This document shows, piece after piece, positions 56,447 through 64,000 of a stretch of DNA of 64,000 nucleotides. This stretch comes from Pictodentalium vernedei (taxonomy: Eukaryota > Mollusca > Scaphopoda > Dentaliida > Dentaliidae). A program made the translations under genes and the position numbers. The stretch lies in NCBI GenBank assembly GCA_031216915.1, contig CM062292.1:1546457-1610456 (forward strand), written 5' to 3'. A model generated the notes under the pieces. The model had not been told where the DNA came from, searched no databases, and saw nothing but the letters and a program-made list of their open reading frames with translations. The stretch's first letter is position 1; each line of letters opens with the position of its first letter.

Positions 56447-56758
56447 TCATAATGTTTCATCTCGTGAAATTGGATCACCTATCTCGAAACACGTGTCAAC
56501 ATCTATTTTAGCATTTCGAAGAGCTTTTATAAATTCTCGAAAAGCAGTCGGTGCACTATACGTCAATGTGTCTAAAAGTTTTCTGGTCTTATCTTCTATC
56601 ATGATTTTACTTTCGATTTTGCATCTCATATAATCGGTCAATATCAAAGGTTCTGTTTCGACTAAAGTGTCTGGAATTATTGCTAGAGAATCTTGCAAAA
56701 TATTTTTAATCAAAACACGTCTGTTTCTTCTCAAGTATTCTCTTTCTTTATCATTCAT
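56447..56758 (-). CDS. CARD-domain protein encoded by the Polinton
   Basis: The frame is complete at 103 codons from ATG 56758. It opens with MNDKEREYLRRNRRVLIKNI and has the segment TRKLLDTLTYSAPTAFREFI then KALRNAKID. These match the six-helix caspase-recruitment (CARD) fold: Arg-Arg-Asn-Arg in helix 1, a Lys-x-x-Lys-Leu-Leu-Asp helix 4, and Ala-Phe-x-x-Phe-x-x-Ala-Leu in helix 5. The domain fills almost the whole protein. CARDs link apoptosis and innate signalling proteins, so a stand-alone viral copy is likely to act as a decoy or adaptor in the host cell; that role is inference. No breaks are seen, unlike most neighbours. The hairpin at 56355 lies at its 3' end. Confidence 0.8.
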   Translation of the reverse strand: MNDKEREYLRRNRRVLIKNILQDSLAIIPDTLVETEPLILTDYMRCKIESKIMIEDKTRKLLDTLTYSAPTAFREFIKALRNAKIDVDTCFEIGDPISRDETL

Positions 56759-56823
56759 TTTTATAATTATTTTTTTAATTTTTATTTATATATTGTTTTT
56801 CTTTTTTTTCACATACACGTCTC

Positions 56824-58110
56824 TCATCGAATGATCAACATCTGATTTCCATCCAATTCGAATTGTAATTCTCTGTCTGACAGGACCAGGGCGAAGGCTT
56901 CAGTTTTTCTCAACACATTCCTATCGAATTGCATCTTGATCTGAATGTCTAAGATGCTACTCTTGAGTCGTTCGCTCTGTTTACTGACATCGAATACGAA
57001 CATGGGATACATCGACTTGTATTCGCCAGGAGATATATTAGGGTTGCTCATCAAGTCTAGACCGTGATACTTCTTTCTGAAATCCACGGCATTGCCGTAC
57101 AGTCTGCAGAAATTGTTCTTGTCGAACGATGCGTTATAATCGATTGCTGGATATCTCGTGGCGTTCAGAAACACTTGCATGTTTCTCAAATTGCAGTGAT
57201 CGAATAGCGACACATTCTTTTCTTGAGACCCGTCCCTATCGGTCTGAAACTCGACCACAATGAAATGCGGTCTCTCGGAAGCAGATTTGATAGTCAATCT
57301 CCAATCGAAGTGATTCGAGGAGAGTGGAATGCTAGCCGTGTCGCACTGTCTCATTCTAAATCCCACGGGTAATTTACTCTTGGATTCTATGATCTTGCAG
57401 AGATGCGTTTTTTCCACGACTGAAGGCTGCACATGCGGAACGAAACACAATATCTTGTGTAGAGTTATCTTGCCCGCATCAGTCGAGGTGAGTCTCACTA
57501 TTGCATCGTCATTTCCTTTTCAAATCAACGTCAGATTGTGTTTGAATCAGTACATGATCTTGTTGTAATCGTCTGCGAATCCAAAGATGTGTTTCAAAGG
57601 TATCCTGAATGAAAACATTCCTTTAGGTCTGGACGTCTTGACGACGTAGTCGAATATCGCCTCAGCGCCGGCGCTAGCAGGGCCTACAGTGTCTTTCATC
57701 CACAACTGATTAAGTCCTCTGGATTTCGAAAAATCATCCGGATACATCAAGAGTCCGAACATCGTGGTGGCCTGACTGGGATGAAACACAGATTCTATCT
57801 CTTGTCCAGATAGCAAGTATTTTATATTATTATATATGCATTTATATTATATATGCATGATGCCATTGTTGGCTAGAGTAACCGTCTCGTCGTCGGCGTA
57901 TTCAGTCCCATCTTGCTTGGTGAGACGTCCCCGCACCACTATGTAACTCTCACTAGGATGAACGAATAGACCTTCGGTTTCGACGTTGATTCTTATCTCT
58001 CCCGCATTGTTCAAACTCGTTCCGGTTATCGCTTCGTATTCGTGAACCTCGTATTCTTGAGTGCATTCATCTTTCACTATGTTTTGCGCGATATCTTGTA
58101 TATTTTCCAT
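56824..58110 (-). pseudogene. Probable major capsid protein (hexon-like), interrupted
   Basis: Three minus-strand frames in the same phase (57847-58110, 57547-57816, 56824-57498) form one protein of about 428 residues from ATG 58110. Landmarks are VHPSESYIVVRGRL, LSGQEIESVFHPSQATTMFG, KHIFGFADDYNKI, RMRQCDTASIPLSSN and FVFDVSKQSERLKSS. This conserved Polinton protein is generally taken as the double-jelly-roll capsid protein. A TA-rich stretch near 57817-57850 with an in-frame stop replaces part of the chain, and another stop occurs near 57500. It is the central gene of the minus-strand block. Its promoter-like TA box is at 58198. Confidence 0.7.
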
Positions 58111-58197
58111 TTTTGAAGGGTTTTTGTTTTTTGTTTAATAATTAGCTTGCTTTTTTATCTAAAAATAGTTTTAATTATTTTTTATTATTATTATTTT

Positions 58198-58226
58198 TCT
58201 CTCCTATATATATATATATATGTAAA
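58198..58226 (-). promoter_or_regulatory. TA-run/GGAGAG promoter-like box of the major capsid gene
   Basis: Minus-strand reading: ACATATATATATATATATAG then GAGAGAAAA, about 88 bp before ATG 58110. Same TA-run followed by GGAGAGAAAA as at 60333. Late-promoter role inferred. Confidence 0.5.
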
Positions 58227-58274
58227 CAAGAAAATGTTAAAGAGAGTAAATAAAAAAAAAAATTGTTTTCTTTA

Positions 58275-59017
58275 TTAAAACTTCTTCTTCTGCAATTGTT
58301 GTTCGTAAAACTTTCCGATGATCTCTTCGCCATCTAAAGCTTCGATTTCGTAAGTCACCGGATTGGTGCGAAATATTTTGCTTATCATGAAGATTTCCGA
58401 GGTCTATCGAGGAGCGTAACCTTTTTTGAAGTGCTTCTTATAAGTGTAGATTTCAGTCGATCGCCGACCGCAAATTTCGGCGTTCTAGACTTCTTTCTGA
58501 TCTTAGATCTCTCGGGAAATAGATTCGCGTAGACCCGTTTTACGTATCGAGGTTTCGCACCGATCAGATTGCCGACCAGCGAACGTTCTATCTTCTCTCT
58601 CCTGGTCGGATTCGATATACCTCTCAATTTCGCCAACATGTTTTTATCGCAGACGTCGTTGCGAGTCTTGGTGTCGGGATGTTCGGCGTAGCACAGATCA
58701 TGATCATACGCGGCCGCGTCCACCCTATTCACGGGTTTGCTCCAAGATTTAGGAGTCAGATTGGCATTGAGTCTCTTGTTCAATTTCGTTCCGGGTCCCG
58801 TGAAACTGTGATCAGGCAGATGCATTTCGAAAGGAAGATTATTGATCATTTTATTCACGATGCCTTTACCTTTGCTCGTGTTTTTTTTTTTGATGAATTG
58901 AGTCTTGTTCGAACCACACACGTTGCAAATTCCGCGAAGCATCTGTATGTCGTTTTTAGTTCGTACCTCTCGAGAATTACCTGTCTCAGTAACTCTCGTA
59001 CACTTTATGCAATACAT
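58275..59017 (-). pseudogene. Zinc-ribbon + phospholipase A2-like protein fused to an integrase carboxy-terminal remnant
   Basis: From ATG 59017, a Cys-x2-Cys...Cys-x2-Cys ribbon (MYCIKCTRVTE, CNVCGSNKTQ) is followed by a PLA2-like domain with the calcium loop type FTGPGTKLNKR and the catalytic AAAYDHDLCYA. This is the arrangement seen in parvovirus-like PLA2 proteins and common in Polintons, where it may help membrane passage. After residue about 150 the text changes to VYANLFPERSKIRKKS and KFAVGDRL. This is the start of the chromodomain-like tail of Polinton retroviral-type integrase. The tail continues, after a frameshift near 58455 and a TAG at about 58398, as YKKHFKKGYAPR then NPVTYEIEALDGEEIIGKF, to a stop at 58275-58277. 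The integrase catalytic core is absent. Confidence 0.8.
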
Positions 59018-59134
59018 TTTTGAGAGTTATTTAAATTAATTTCGTATTTCGTATTTTTATTTTATATATATTATATATAAATTTAATATTTTCTATTTTA
59101 AATATTCTGTTCTTATTATATATATATTTTTTTT

Positions 59135-59793
59135 TCAATCGCTGCTCTTGAGCTCTATCAACTTACCGAATTCCTCCCTGGCCTCTTTCCTCCCCTTTTC
59201 CACGAGAGAATCCTTCATCTCTTCATTGATGATCTGACGAGTCTTGATTCTCACGGCTTCTTTCATAGCATCGTATTTCGTTTTCTCGCCCAATATCGTG
59301 AAGTATTCTCCGTCCGATATCCTACCATCTTTCAACGCCATCGAGATCATTTCGGATATCGTGTCGATCTTGGAGTCGGCCAAGACGCAAATCTTTACAT
59401 GTTTCCTTGCCTTCAGATATAATTTCCTACTCAAAAAGTTTCCGAGTGTGCTAAACAATCCGGCGGCGAGAGCCACTCCTTCTATGGTCAACACGATCGG
59501 AATACCGACCGCGGTTGACAACAATCCGATGCCGGCCGCGTGTAAACCCATGGAAATCGTGATGAGTGTCGTGTCGACCGCGTTGACGAATTTCAGGAGA
59601 CGCGAATACTTTTTCTTGAGAGAATGACGAGAATCTCTCTCTAGAGTCAGATACAATTGCTACTGATTTGATCGATGCGATACCTCTCTCCTCTTTCTTT
59701 TTCTTCTGGCGACGGTGACGTTGGCAATACGCCGTTCGGCTTTTCATCCCCGTCGTCATCTAACGTCGGATATAATTTATTTCTGGTTCTCAT
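59135..59793 (-). pseudogene. Two-helix membrane protein conserved in Polintons (frameshifted)
   Basis: The amino terminus is readable from ATG 59793 (MRTRNKLYPTLDDDGDEKPN). A shift near 59657 connects it to the frame open to 59135. That frame has a hydrophobic region between about residues 27 and 80 of the second part (TTLITISMGLHAAGIGLLST, then GIPIVLTIEGVALAAGLFS), giving two predicted membrane segments. A soluble helical tail with VLADSKIDTISEMISMALKD and ISDGEYFTIL follows. This two-helix protein is recurrent in invertebrate Polintons; its role is unknown. It sits between the PLA2 gene and the Cys/His protein in the minus-strand block. Confidence 0.65.
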
Positions 59794-59887
59794 TTTATGT
59801 TTTTTTCTTTCTAATATTAGATAAAAAATTTTATGTGTGTATTTATTTTTATTTTCTATTCTCCCTTATTTATATCAACGAGAAAAC

Positions 59888-60256
59888 TTAGACGTATGCT
59901 TCCTCCAGCAATAATTTCATGACGCATCCCTTGTCTTCTAAAGTCAGACTTCTACGCGCCATTTCTTCCGAATTGGTGGGCTTATCTCGCCCGCTACAGC
60001 AGACTAATCTCTTCCAAAACTTGATCATATCGTCGATATGAGCGCATTCGAACGCCGGTTCGAAATACTTGACGACCATATCTTCCATTCCCATCATCAG
60101 ACACAAATGATCCTCGTGATCGAAGTCTAGATGATCCCGACACCCGGCGCATAGTTCTAACAAGAGGCGACCTAGTTGTTCGTTCACGCAGAATGCGTAG
60201 GCCCTCATCAGCATTTTTAAAAGAAACCTTGCTCTCAAAATCTGGGAACTGTTCAT
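59888..60256 (-). CDS. Small Cys/His-rich Polinton protein, probable zinc binder
   Basis: A complete 122-codon frame from ATG 60256. LLLELCAGCRDHLDFDHEDH then LCLMMG forms a Cys-x2-Cys...His...Cys cluster that could bind zinc. The flanking segments are helical and a late CC pair (KRLVCCSGRDK) follows. Short proteins with a similar cluster occur at the ends of Polinton-like genomes; the function is not established. It is the outermost gene next to the right terminal repeat, and a TA-run/GGAGAG box lies 77 bp upstream. No breaks. Confidence 0.6.
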   Translation of the reverse strand: MNSSQILRARFLLKMLMRAYAFCVNEQLGRLLLELCAGCRDHLDFDHEDHLCLMMGMEDMVVKYFEPAFECAHIDDMIKFWKRLVCCSGRDKPTNSEEMARRSLTLEDKGCVMKLLLEEAYV

Positions 60257-60332
60257 GATTTACGTATATTTTATTATCTATTTCGATTCGATATTTATTT
60301 TTTTTAAATAACTATTTATTTATATATTTTGT

Positions 60333-60357
60333 TTTCTCTCCTATATATATATATCAA
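60333..60357 (-). promoter_or_regulatory. TA-run/GGAGAG promoter-like box of the Cys/His gene
   Basis: Minus-strand reading: GATATATATATATAGGAGAG then AAAAC, 77 bp before ATG 60256 and only about 25 bp from the inner edge of the terminal repeat. It is the closest match to the box at 58198. Confidence 0.5.
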
Positions 60358-60379
60358 TCACTTTTTTATTTCCTCTCGA

Positions 60380-61127
60380 AAAAAACGATTCTATCACGAT
60401 TCACCTCACAAAACTCGCGAGGTAAATCGGCAAATCGGTTTCGCCGATCGGATCGCACCCTAGACCGTCCGAAAAAACGATCGCGAACGTGGTGGTGGTC
60501 CAGAACTCTTAAACCGCATTTTTTCGATGTACCGGAGGCCGAAATCTGTTTTAAAAAAAAATTAAAAAAATCCTCGATGAGTAACTACACTTTACACTCA
60601 CTTTTCACCGTTGGTGAACGTCGAGGAAAGGTTTTGAGATCGATTTTCCTGGTCTAGAACTCTCAATCGTTTTTCGCCGATCGGATCGCACCCTCGAACG
60701 TCCGAAACGCGATCGCAAACGTAGGTGGTCCAGAACTCTCAAAACGCATTTTTGATGCTGGTCTAGAACTCTCAAAGCGTTTTTTGCTTGCGTTCTCCAA
60801 CGATAGATCGAAGGTCTGATCCGCGATGGGAACGTCGACAAAAATTTTAAAATTTACATTTTCTTCAAATTTCATACGTTTTTTCACTTCCGAGCGATGT
60901 GTCGAATTTCACACGTTTGCCAACGGTTGTTTGACAGTTAAAAGTGCGATCCGAACGATCAAAAAAACACCGAGAGTTCTAGACCACCATGAAAAAACGA
61001 CATGTTTGCCTTTTTTTGCACTCTGTACACAATTTAACACTGAAATCCTATGGCGGTACACGTACATGTACGTGTACGTGTACAGATTTTTTGAAAAATG
61101 GTCTAAAACTCTCAAATATTATTTACT
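60380..61127 (-). repeat. Right terminal inverted repeat of the Polinton
   Basis: Reverse complement of 42847-43603. It shares the GAGAGTTCTAGACC-type motifs and the ACGTACATGTACGT-type palindrome near 61058-61083. Small indels separate the two repeats (for example a longer CGTGTACGTGTAC run here). Similarity may extend a little beyond the stated outer edge (see findings). Confidence 0.92.
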
Positions 61128-61700
61128 CTGCGGGTTTAACCCGGAGGTCCACTGGCTGAAACTTTGTTTGTGCTGCTTATGCTTTGCAACAAATTTGCAA
61201 TTATTGCTTGGGTGGAATCTCCACTCTGCGGGTTACAATCCACTCTCTTATAAAGGACCATAACTAAGGCAAAAACAATACTATGAAGACCCTAAGTCTA
61301 AAATTCTATAATTTTTTTTAAAAATTTACACAAATTTTACAGCAAAATGAAGGATGTGGTGTCCAGAACCCCAAAAGAATGTGTGTACCTCACGCACTGA
61401 CACACAGTCGACATCAGACATCAGCGGTTCCTGAAAGTGTGCTATAGGCACCCTATTTGTACCATAACTGATAATAATAAAATAATATTTCATAAAAACA
61501 ACAAACACAAAAATTCCAAATGCAGCCTCAAGGCTGCATGGTGGTAAAAATTAATGTGAACGCTGTCCCACTTTCCTTGAAAGGGGGAGTCCTTTACAAA
61601 TAGTTTTTTATCATGTGATACTCGGAATACTCCCCATTTGTTAATAGAAATCAATTTCATAATTCCAGAAAAATCCAGAAAATGTCACAATACAAAGTTA
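61128..61700. other. Right flank, no gene recognised
   Basis: CTCTGCGGGTT occurs at 61126 next to the terminal repeat and again near 61226, with a palindromic GGGTTTAACCC at about 61133. The rest is unidentified unique-looking sequence. No coding homology. Confidence 0.4.
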
Positions 61701-61759
61701 GGACCCTTAATTCGGAAATTTACGCTTGTTTTCAGTTTGTTTGCACAATCACTTAGTAG

Positions 61760-62300
61760 ATTTGATTCAGTATTGGTATGTGAGACTTTCTTAATGTCTT
61801 GAGTTTCGGTTATACTGAGCAGAGGTATGCCCCTTGATTTGTTGATTTTTTCCTATTTTCTGCTAAGTAGTATGATAAGTTCAAATATCAACGGATTTTG
61901 TCAATGTTTGGTATGTGATACTTTCTTAACAATGTCTTGAATGGGTTCGAAAACTGGCACCGCTTGGCCACACTGAGCAGAATTATAGCCCTTAATTAGT
62001 TAATGTTTCCCCGTTTTCAGCTCATTAGCGCTGTGACCTGCACACTTGTCAAAGGATTTGGTCAGTATTTGGTGTGTGAGACTTTCATTATAATGTCTTG
62101 ATGGAGTTCGAAAATTGGTACAGTTCAACCAAACCTAGTGGAGTTATGGCTCTCAATTAGTTAATTTTTACCTATTGTCAGCTCATTAGCATAACAACCT
62201 GAACAAATATCTATAGATTTGGTCAATAATTGGTACGTAAGACTACAGCAATGTCCTGAAGGAGTTCGGGAACTGGTACGGTACTTACATAATTGCCCTC
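61760..62300. repeat. Diverged ~140-170-bp tandem repeat, about 3.5 copies
   Basis: The phrase TTGGTATGTGAGACTTTC recurs with changes at about 61772, 61909, 62059 and 62229. Each time it is followed by an AATGTCTTGA...GTTCGAAAA stretch and a TTAGTTAAT...TTTTC...CAGCTCATTAG stretch. Divergence is high, so this is an old array. Non-coding. Confidence 0.7.
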
Positions 62301-62399
62301 AGATAGCTGATAATACCTCCACTTTTTTCAAAACGTGGGGTATGCTGGATTGCGCCTGGATTGCGCCTATCCGTGAGTCGGTGTGTCCGTCCATGCATA

Positions 62400-63720
62400 T
62401 GTGCGTACGTCTGTTCATCCTTACTCAGATGTCGGTCTGCAATATAACTTGAACATTACTGTTCAGATTTCACTGAAATTTCATACACATGTTCATTATC
62501 ATACATGTAAGATCTTTAAGGAGTAACAACCGTTTTCCCGTTGAACTATTTTTTCTGTGCATTATGGCTCTTTGAATATACAAAAAATAGCCTATTTTTT
62601 GTCTGTTCGCCACGTATATCCAGTTTAGATTATTGGATCTCAATCGTGTTTATTACTTTTTACTTTTCAGACTTATTCCGCTTTTTAACTTTTTAAATTT
62701 GCTGTTTGTCGCGTAAAATACCAATTTTTGTCTGTTTGCCTCATATTTCAGGTTTGGGTTATCAGACTTCAATAAAATTTGGAATGAAGATTGTTTATGG
62801 GAAAGGCTTTCAAATGAGTCACGTCCCTGCAGTAAAACCATGAAAATTCAGGCAAATCGCCTCCCCAAATGTGGCATTATGTCTTTGTTCTCCTCGATGG
62901 TCCGATCATTGTTTCTGACCTTTATAGTTACTACAGTGTGTGTGTGTGGGGGGGGGGGGGGGGGGGGGGCATTAATGTTGCTGCAAAACAAAGACAATAA
63001 TTTCACATCTTACATGTAGCTGACCTGATTGACACAAACTATTGTTAACAGGTGTATGTTGACCTCACAATTTCTGCTGTGTTGGATTTCCCTCTGCTGT
63101 TAAACAAAGTTGATAAACCCCTCATTTGTGTATACCTAGTGTTGAAAATATGTCCATCTTTGCATTTTCAGGGGGTGGTGGTGGGAAGTGCATATGCCAT
63201 GCTTAGCAGGCTGTTCTTAACATTACATGACCCTGTAGAGTTACTCTGGTGTTTTGAGTTGTAAAATTGATGGGTGAACACTTCAAAGATTTTATACAAA
63301 AAGCTTGTTTGACCTGAGATTTGTTGCAGGGTCCTTTGCATTTGAAGTCTATCCTTATGTCCGTCCGTATATATATATATCCATCTCCACTCTGATGACT
63401 TTTTGCATTATAACTTGAACATTACTTCTCAGATTTCAATAAACTTTGGGATAAAAATTGTTTATGGGAAAGGATTTCAAATAAATCACACCCCTGCAGT
63501 AAAACAAAGACAATACCTGCAAACTGCATTCCCACTTTGGCATTATATTTTTGTAAGGGGGTGGGGGTTTGTGGAACATTAATTTTTCAATTTGCTGTTT
63601 GCCTAGTAAAATAGCCAATGTTTGTCTGTTTGCCGGAGTTGGGTTATCTGATCTCAATAAAATTTGGAATGAAGATTGTTTATGGGAAAGACTTTCACCA
63701 TATCATGGTTTATTTCTTCT
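62400..63720. repeat. Dispersed repeat segments, no gene
   Basis: AATTTGGAATGAAGATTGTT plus TATGGGAAAG occurs at about 62776 and 63660, with a related copy at about 63447. TTGCTGTTTG...AAAATA...TTTGTCTGTTTGCC occurs near 62700 and 63590. A long poly-G tract lies at about 62948-62969. These appear to be fragments of one non-coding repeat family, partly tandem. The open frame at 63052-63264 has no recognised domain. Confidence 0.55.
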
Positions 63721-63724
63721 CATA

Positions 63725-64000
63725 TCATTGTTTGGCAGGATACTCCGTGTGAGTATGCCCCGGGGCATGTACCCTCTTGTTTGGCAGCATACTCCGTGTG
63801 AGTATGCCCCGGGGCATGCACCCTCTTGTTTGGCAGGATACTCCGTGTGAGTATGCCCCGGGGCATGTACCCTCTTGTTTGGCAGGATACTCCGTGTGAG
63901 TATACCCCGGGGCATGTACCCTCTTGTTTGGCAGGATACTCCATGTGAGTATGCCCCGGGGCATGTACCCTCTTGTTTGGCAGGATACTCCGTGTGAGTA
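63725..64000. repeat. 49-bp minisatellite, at least 5.5 copies, continuing past the window
   Basis: The unit contains TTGGCAGGATACTCCGTGTG followed by AGTATGCCCCGGGGCATG and ACCCTCTTGT. Each unit holds the palindrome ATGCCCCGGGGCAT. Since 49 is not a multiple of three, the same peptide appears in all three minus frames, which shows that the frames are by-products. The array runs off the right edge. Confidence 0.95.

Larger units (their letters stand above)
42847..61127. mobile_element. Polinton/Maverick (adintovirus-like) integrated element, ~18.3 kb
   Basis: Two inverted repeats of about 750 bp (42847-43603 and 60380-61127) bracket a compact two-strand gene set that includes PolB, packaging ATPase, adenovirus-type protease, penton-like and probable hexon-like capsid proteins, and the tail of a retroviral-type integrase. 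This combination defines Polintons/Mavericks, which are related to adintoviruses. The termini begin AGTA on the left and the complement on the right. Flanking hexamers CTCTGG and CTGCGG match at only four of six positions, so the target duplication is unproven. The element is inactive: PolB and integrase are destroyed and many genes carry frameshifts. It sits downstream of a LINE. Confidence 0.93.

Noticed and set aside
42841-61133. A confirmed 6-bp target site duplication for the Polinton
   Set aside because: CTCTGG and CTGCGG agree at only four of six positions, and the true terminal base is uncertain.
60605-61263. Open frames inside the right terminal repeat (and 42936-43653 on the left)
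   Set aside because: They mirror one another because the two repeats are inverted copies. No domain, and the frames overlap on opposite strands.

Overview
The window looks like repeat-rich, AT-rich nuclear DNA of an invertebrate animal, probably a mollusc or another lophotrochozoan. The evidence is spliced exons of a METTL24-type host gene, two kinds of non-LTR retrotransposon, tRNA-headed SINEs, Tc1/mariner, hAT and piggyBac-type elements, and very large minisatellites. There are no bacterial-style operons apart from the compact gene block of an integrated virus-like element. The exact phylum is an inference.

Layout. 1-7340: an old, broken Polinton/Maverick (adintovirus-like) relic, mostly its protein-primed DNA polymerase on the minus strand. 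It is cut by a hAT-type element with a perfect 8-bp target duplication, a fold-back element and a piggyBac-like MITE. 8330-23195: two exons of a METTL24-like methyltransferase gene (+ strand), about 14.6 kb apart and in compatible phase. The intron holds a 51-bp minisatellite, a 56-bp minisatellite, three palindromic TTAA-flanked MITEs, LINE scraps, a SINE and a 78-bp minisatellite. 23437-27425: a fifth MITE, a 33-bp minisatellite open on both strands, and another 56-bp minisatellite. 28817-31455: two decayed Tc1/mariner transposases. 32300-42480: two consecutive non-LTR retrotransposons. The first has RNase H and is interrupted by a SINE; the second is nearly full length.

42847-61127 is the centrepiece: an ~18.3-kb Polinton/adintovirus-like provirus bounded by ~750-bp terminal inverted repeats. 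Left to right it carries a conserved Polinton-type protein of unknown role, a basic alanine-rich protein, the packaging ATPase, a penton-like minor capsid protein, a hydrophobic glycine-rich protein, a small repeat protein and an unknown reverse-strand gene. Then come a SAP-like start leading into PolB, an adenain-like protease, a fibre-like protein, a small CARD protein (minus), the probable major capsid protein (minus), a zinc-ribbon/phospholipase A2 protein joined to an integrase tail (minus), a two-helix membrane protein (minus) and a Cys/His protein (minus). Genes converge at two points, and each junction carries the same hairpin. Most minus-strand starts are preceded by a TATATA-type box.

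The element is dead. PolB has lost its palm Asp motif and carries several stops, and the integrase core is missing. Five in-frame TGA codons look like CpG decay of CGA. Yet the packaging ATPase, the CARD protein, the Cys/His protein and two other small ORFs remain open.

The most interesting items are the virus-borne CARD protein, the PLA2-integrase chimera, the repeated convergent-junction hairpin, the motif-studded inverted repeats, and the host gene whose intron has swollen with satellites.
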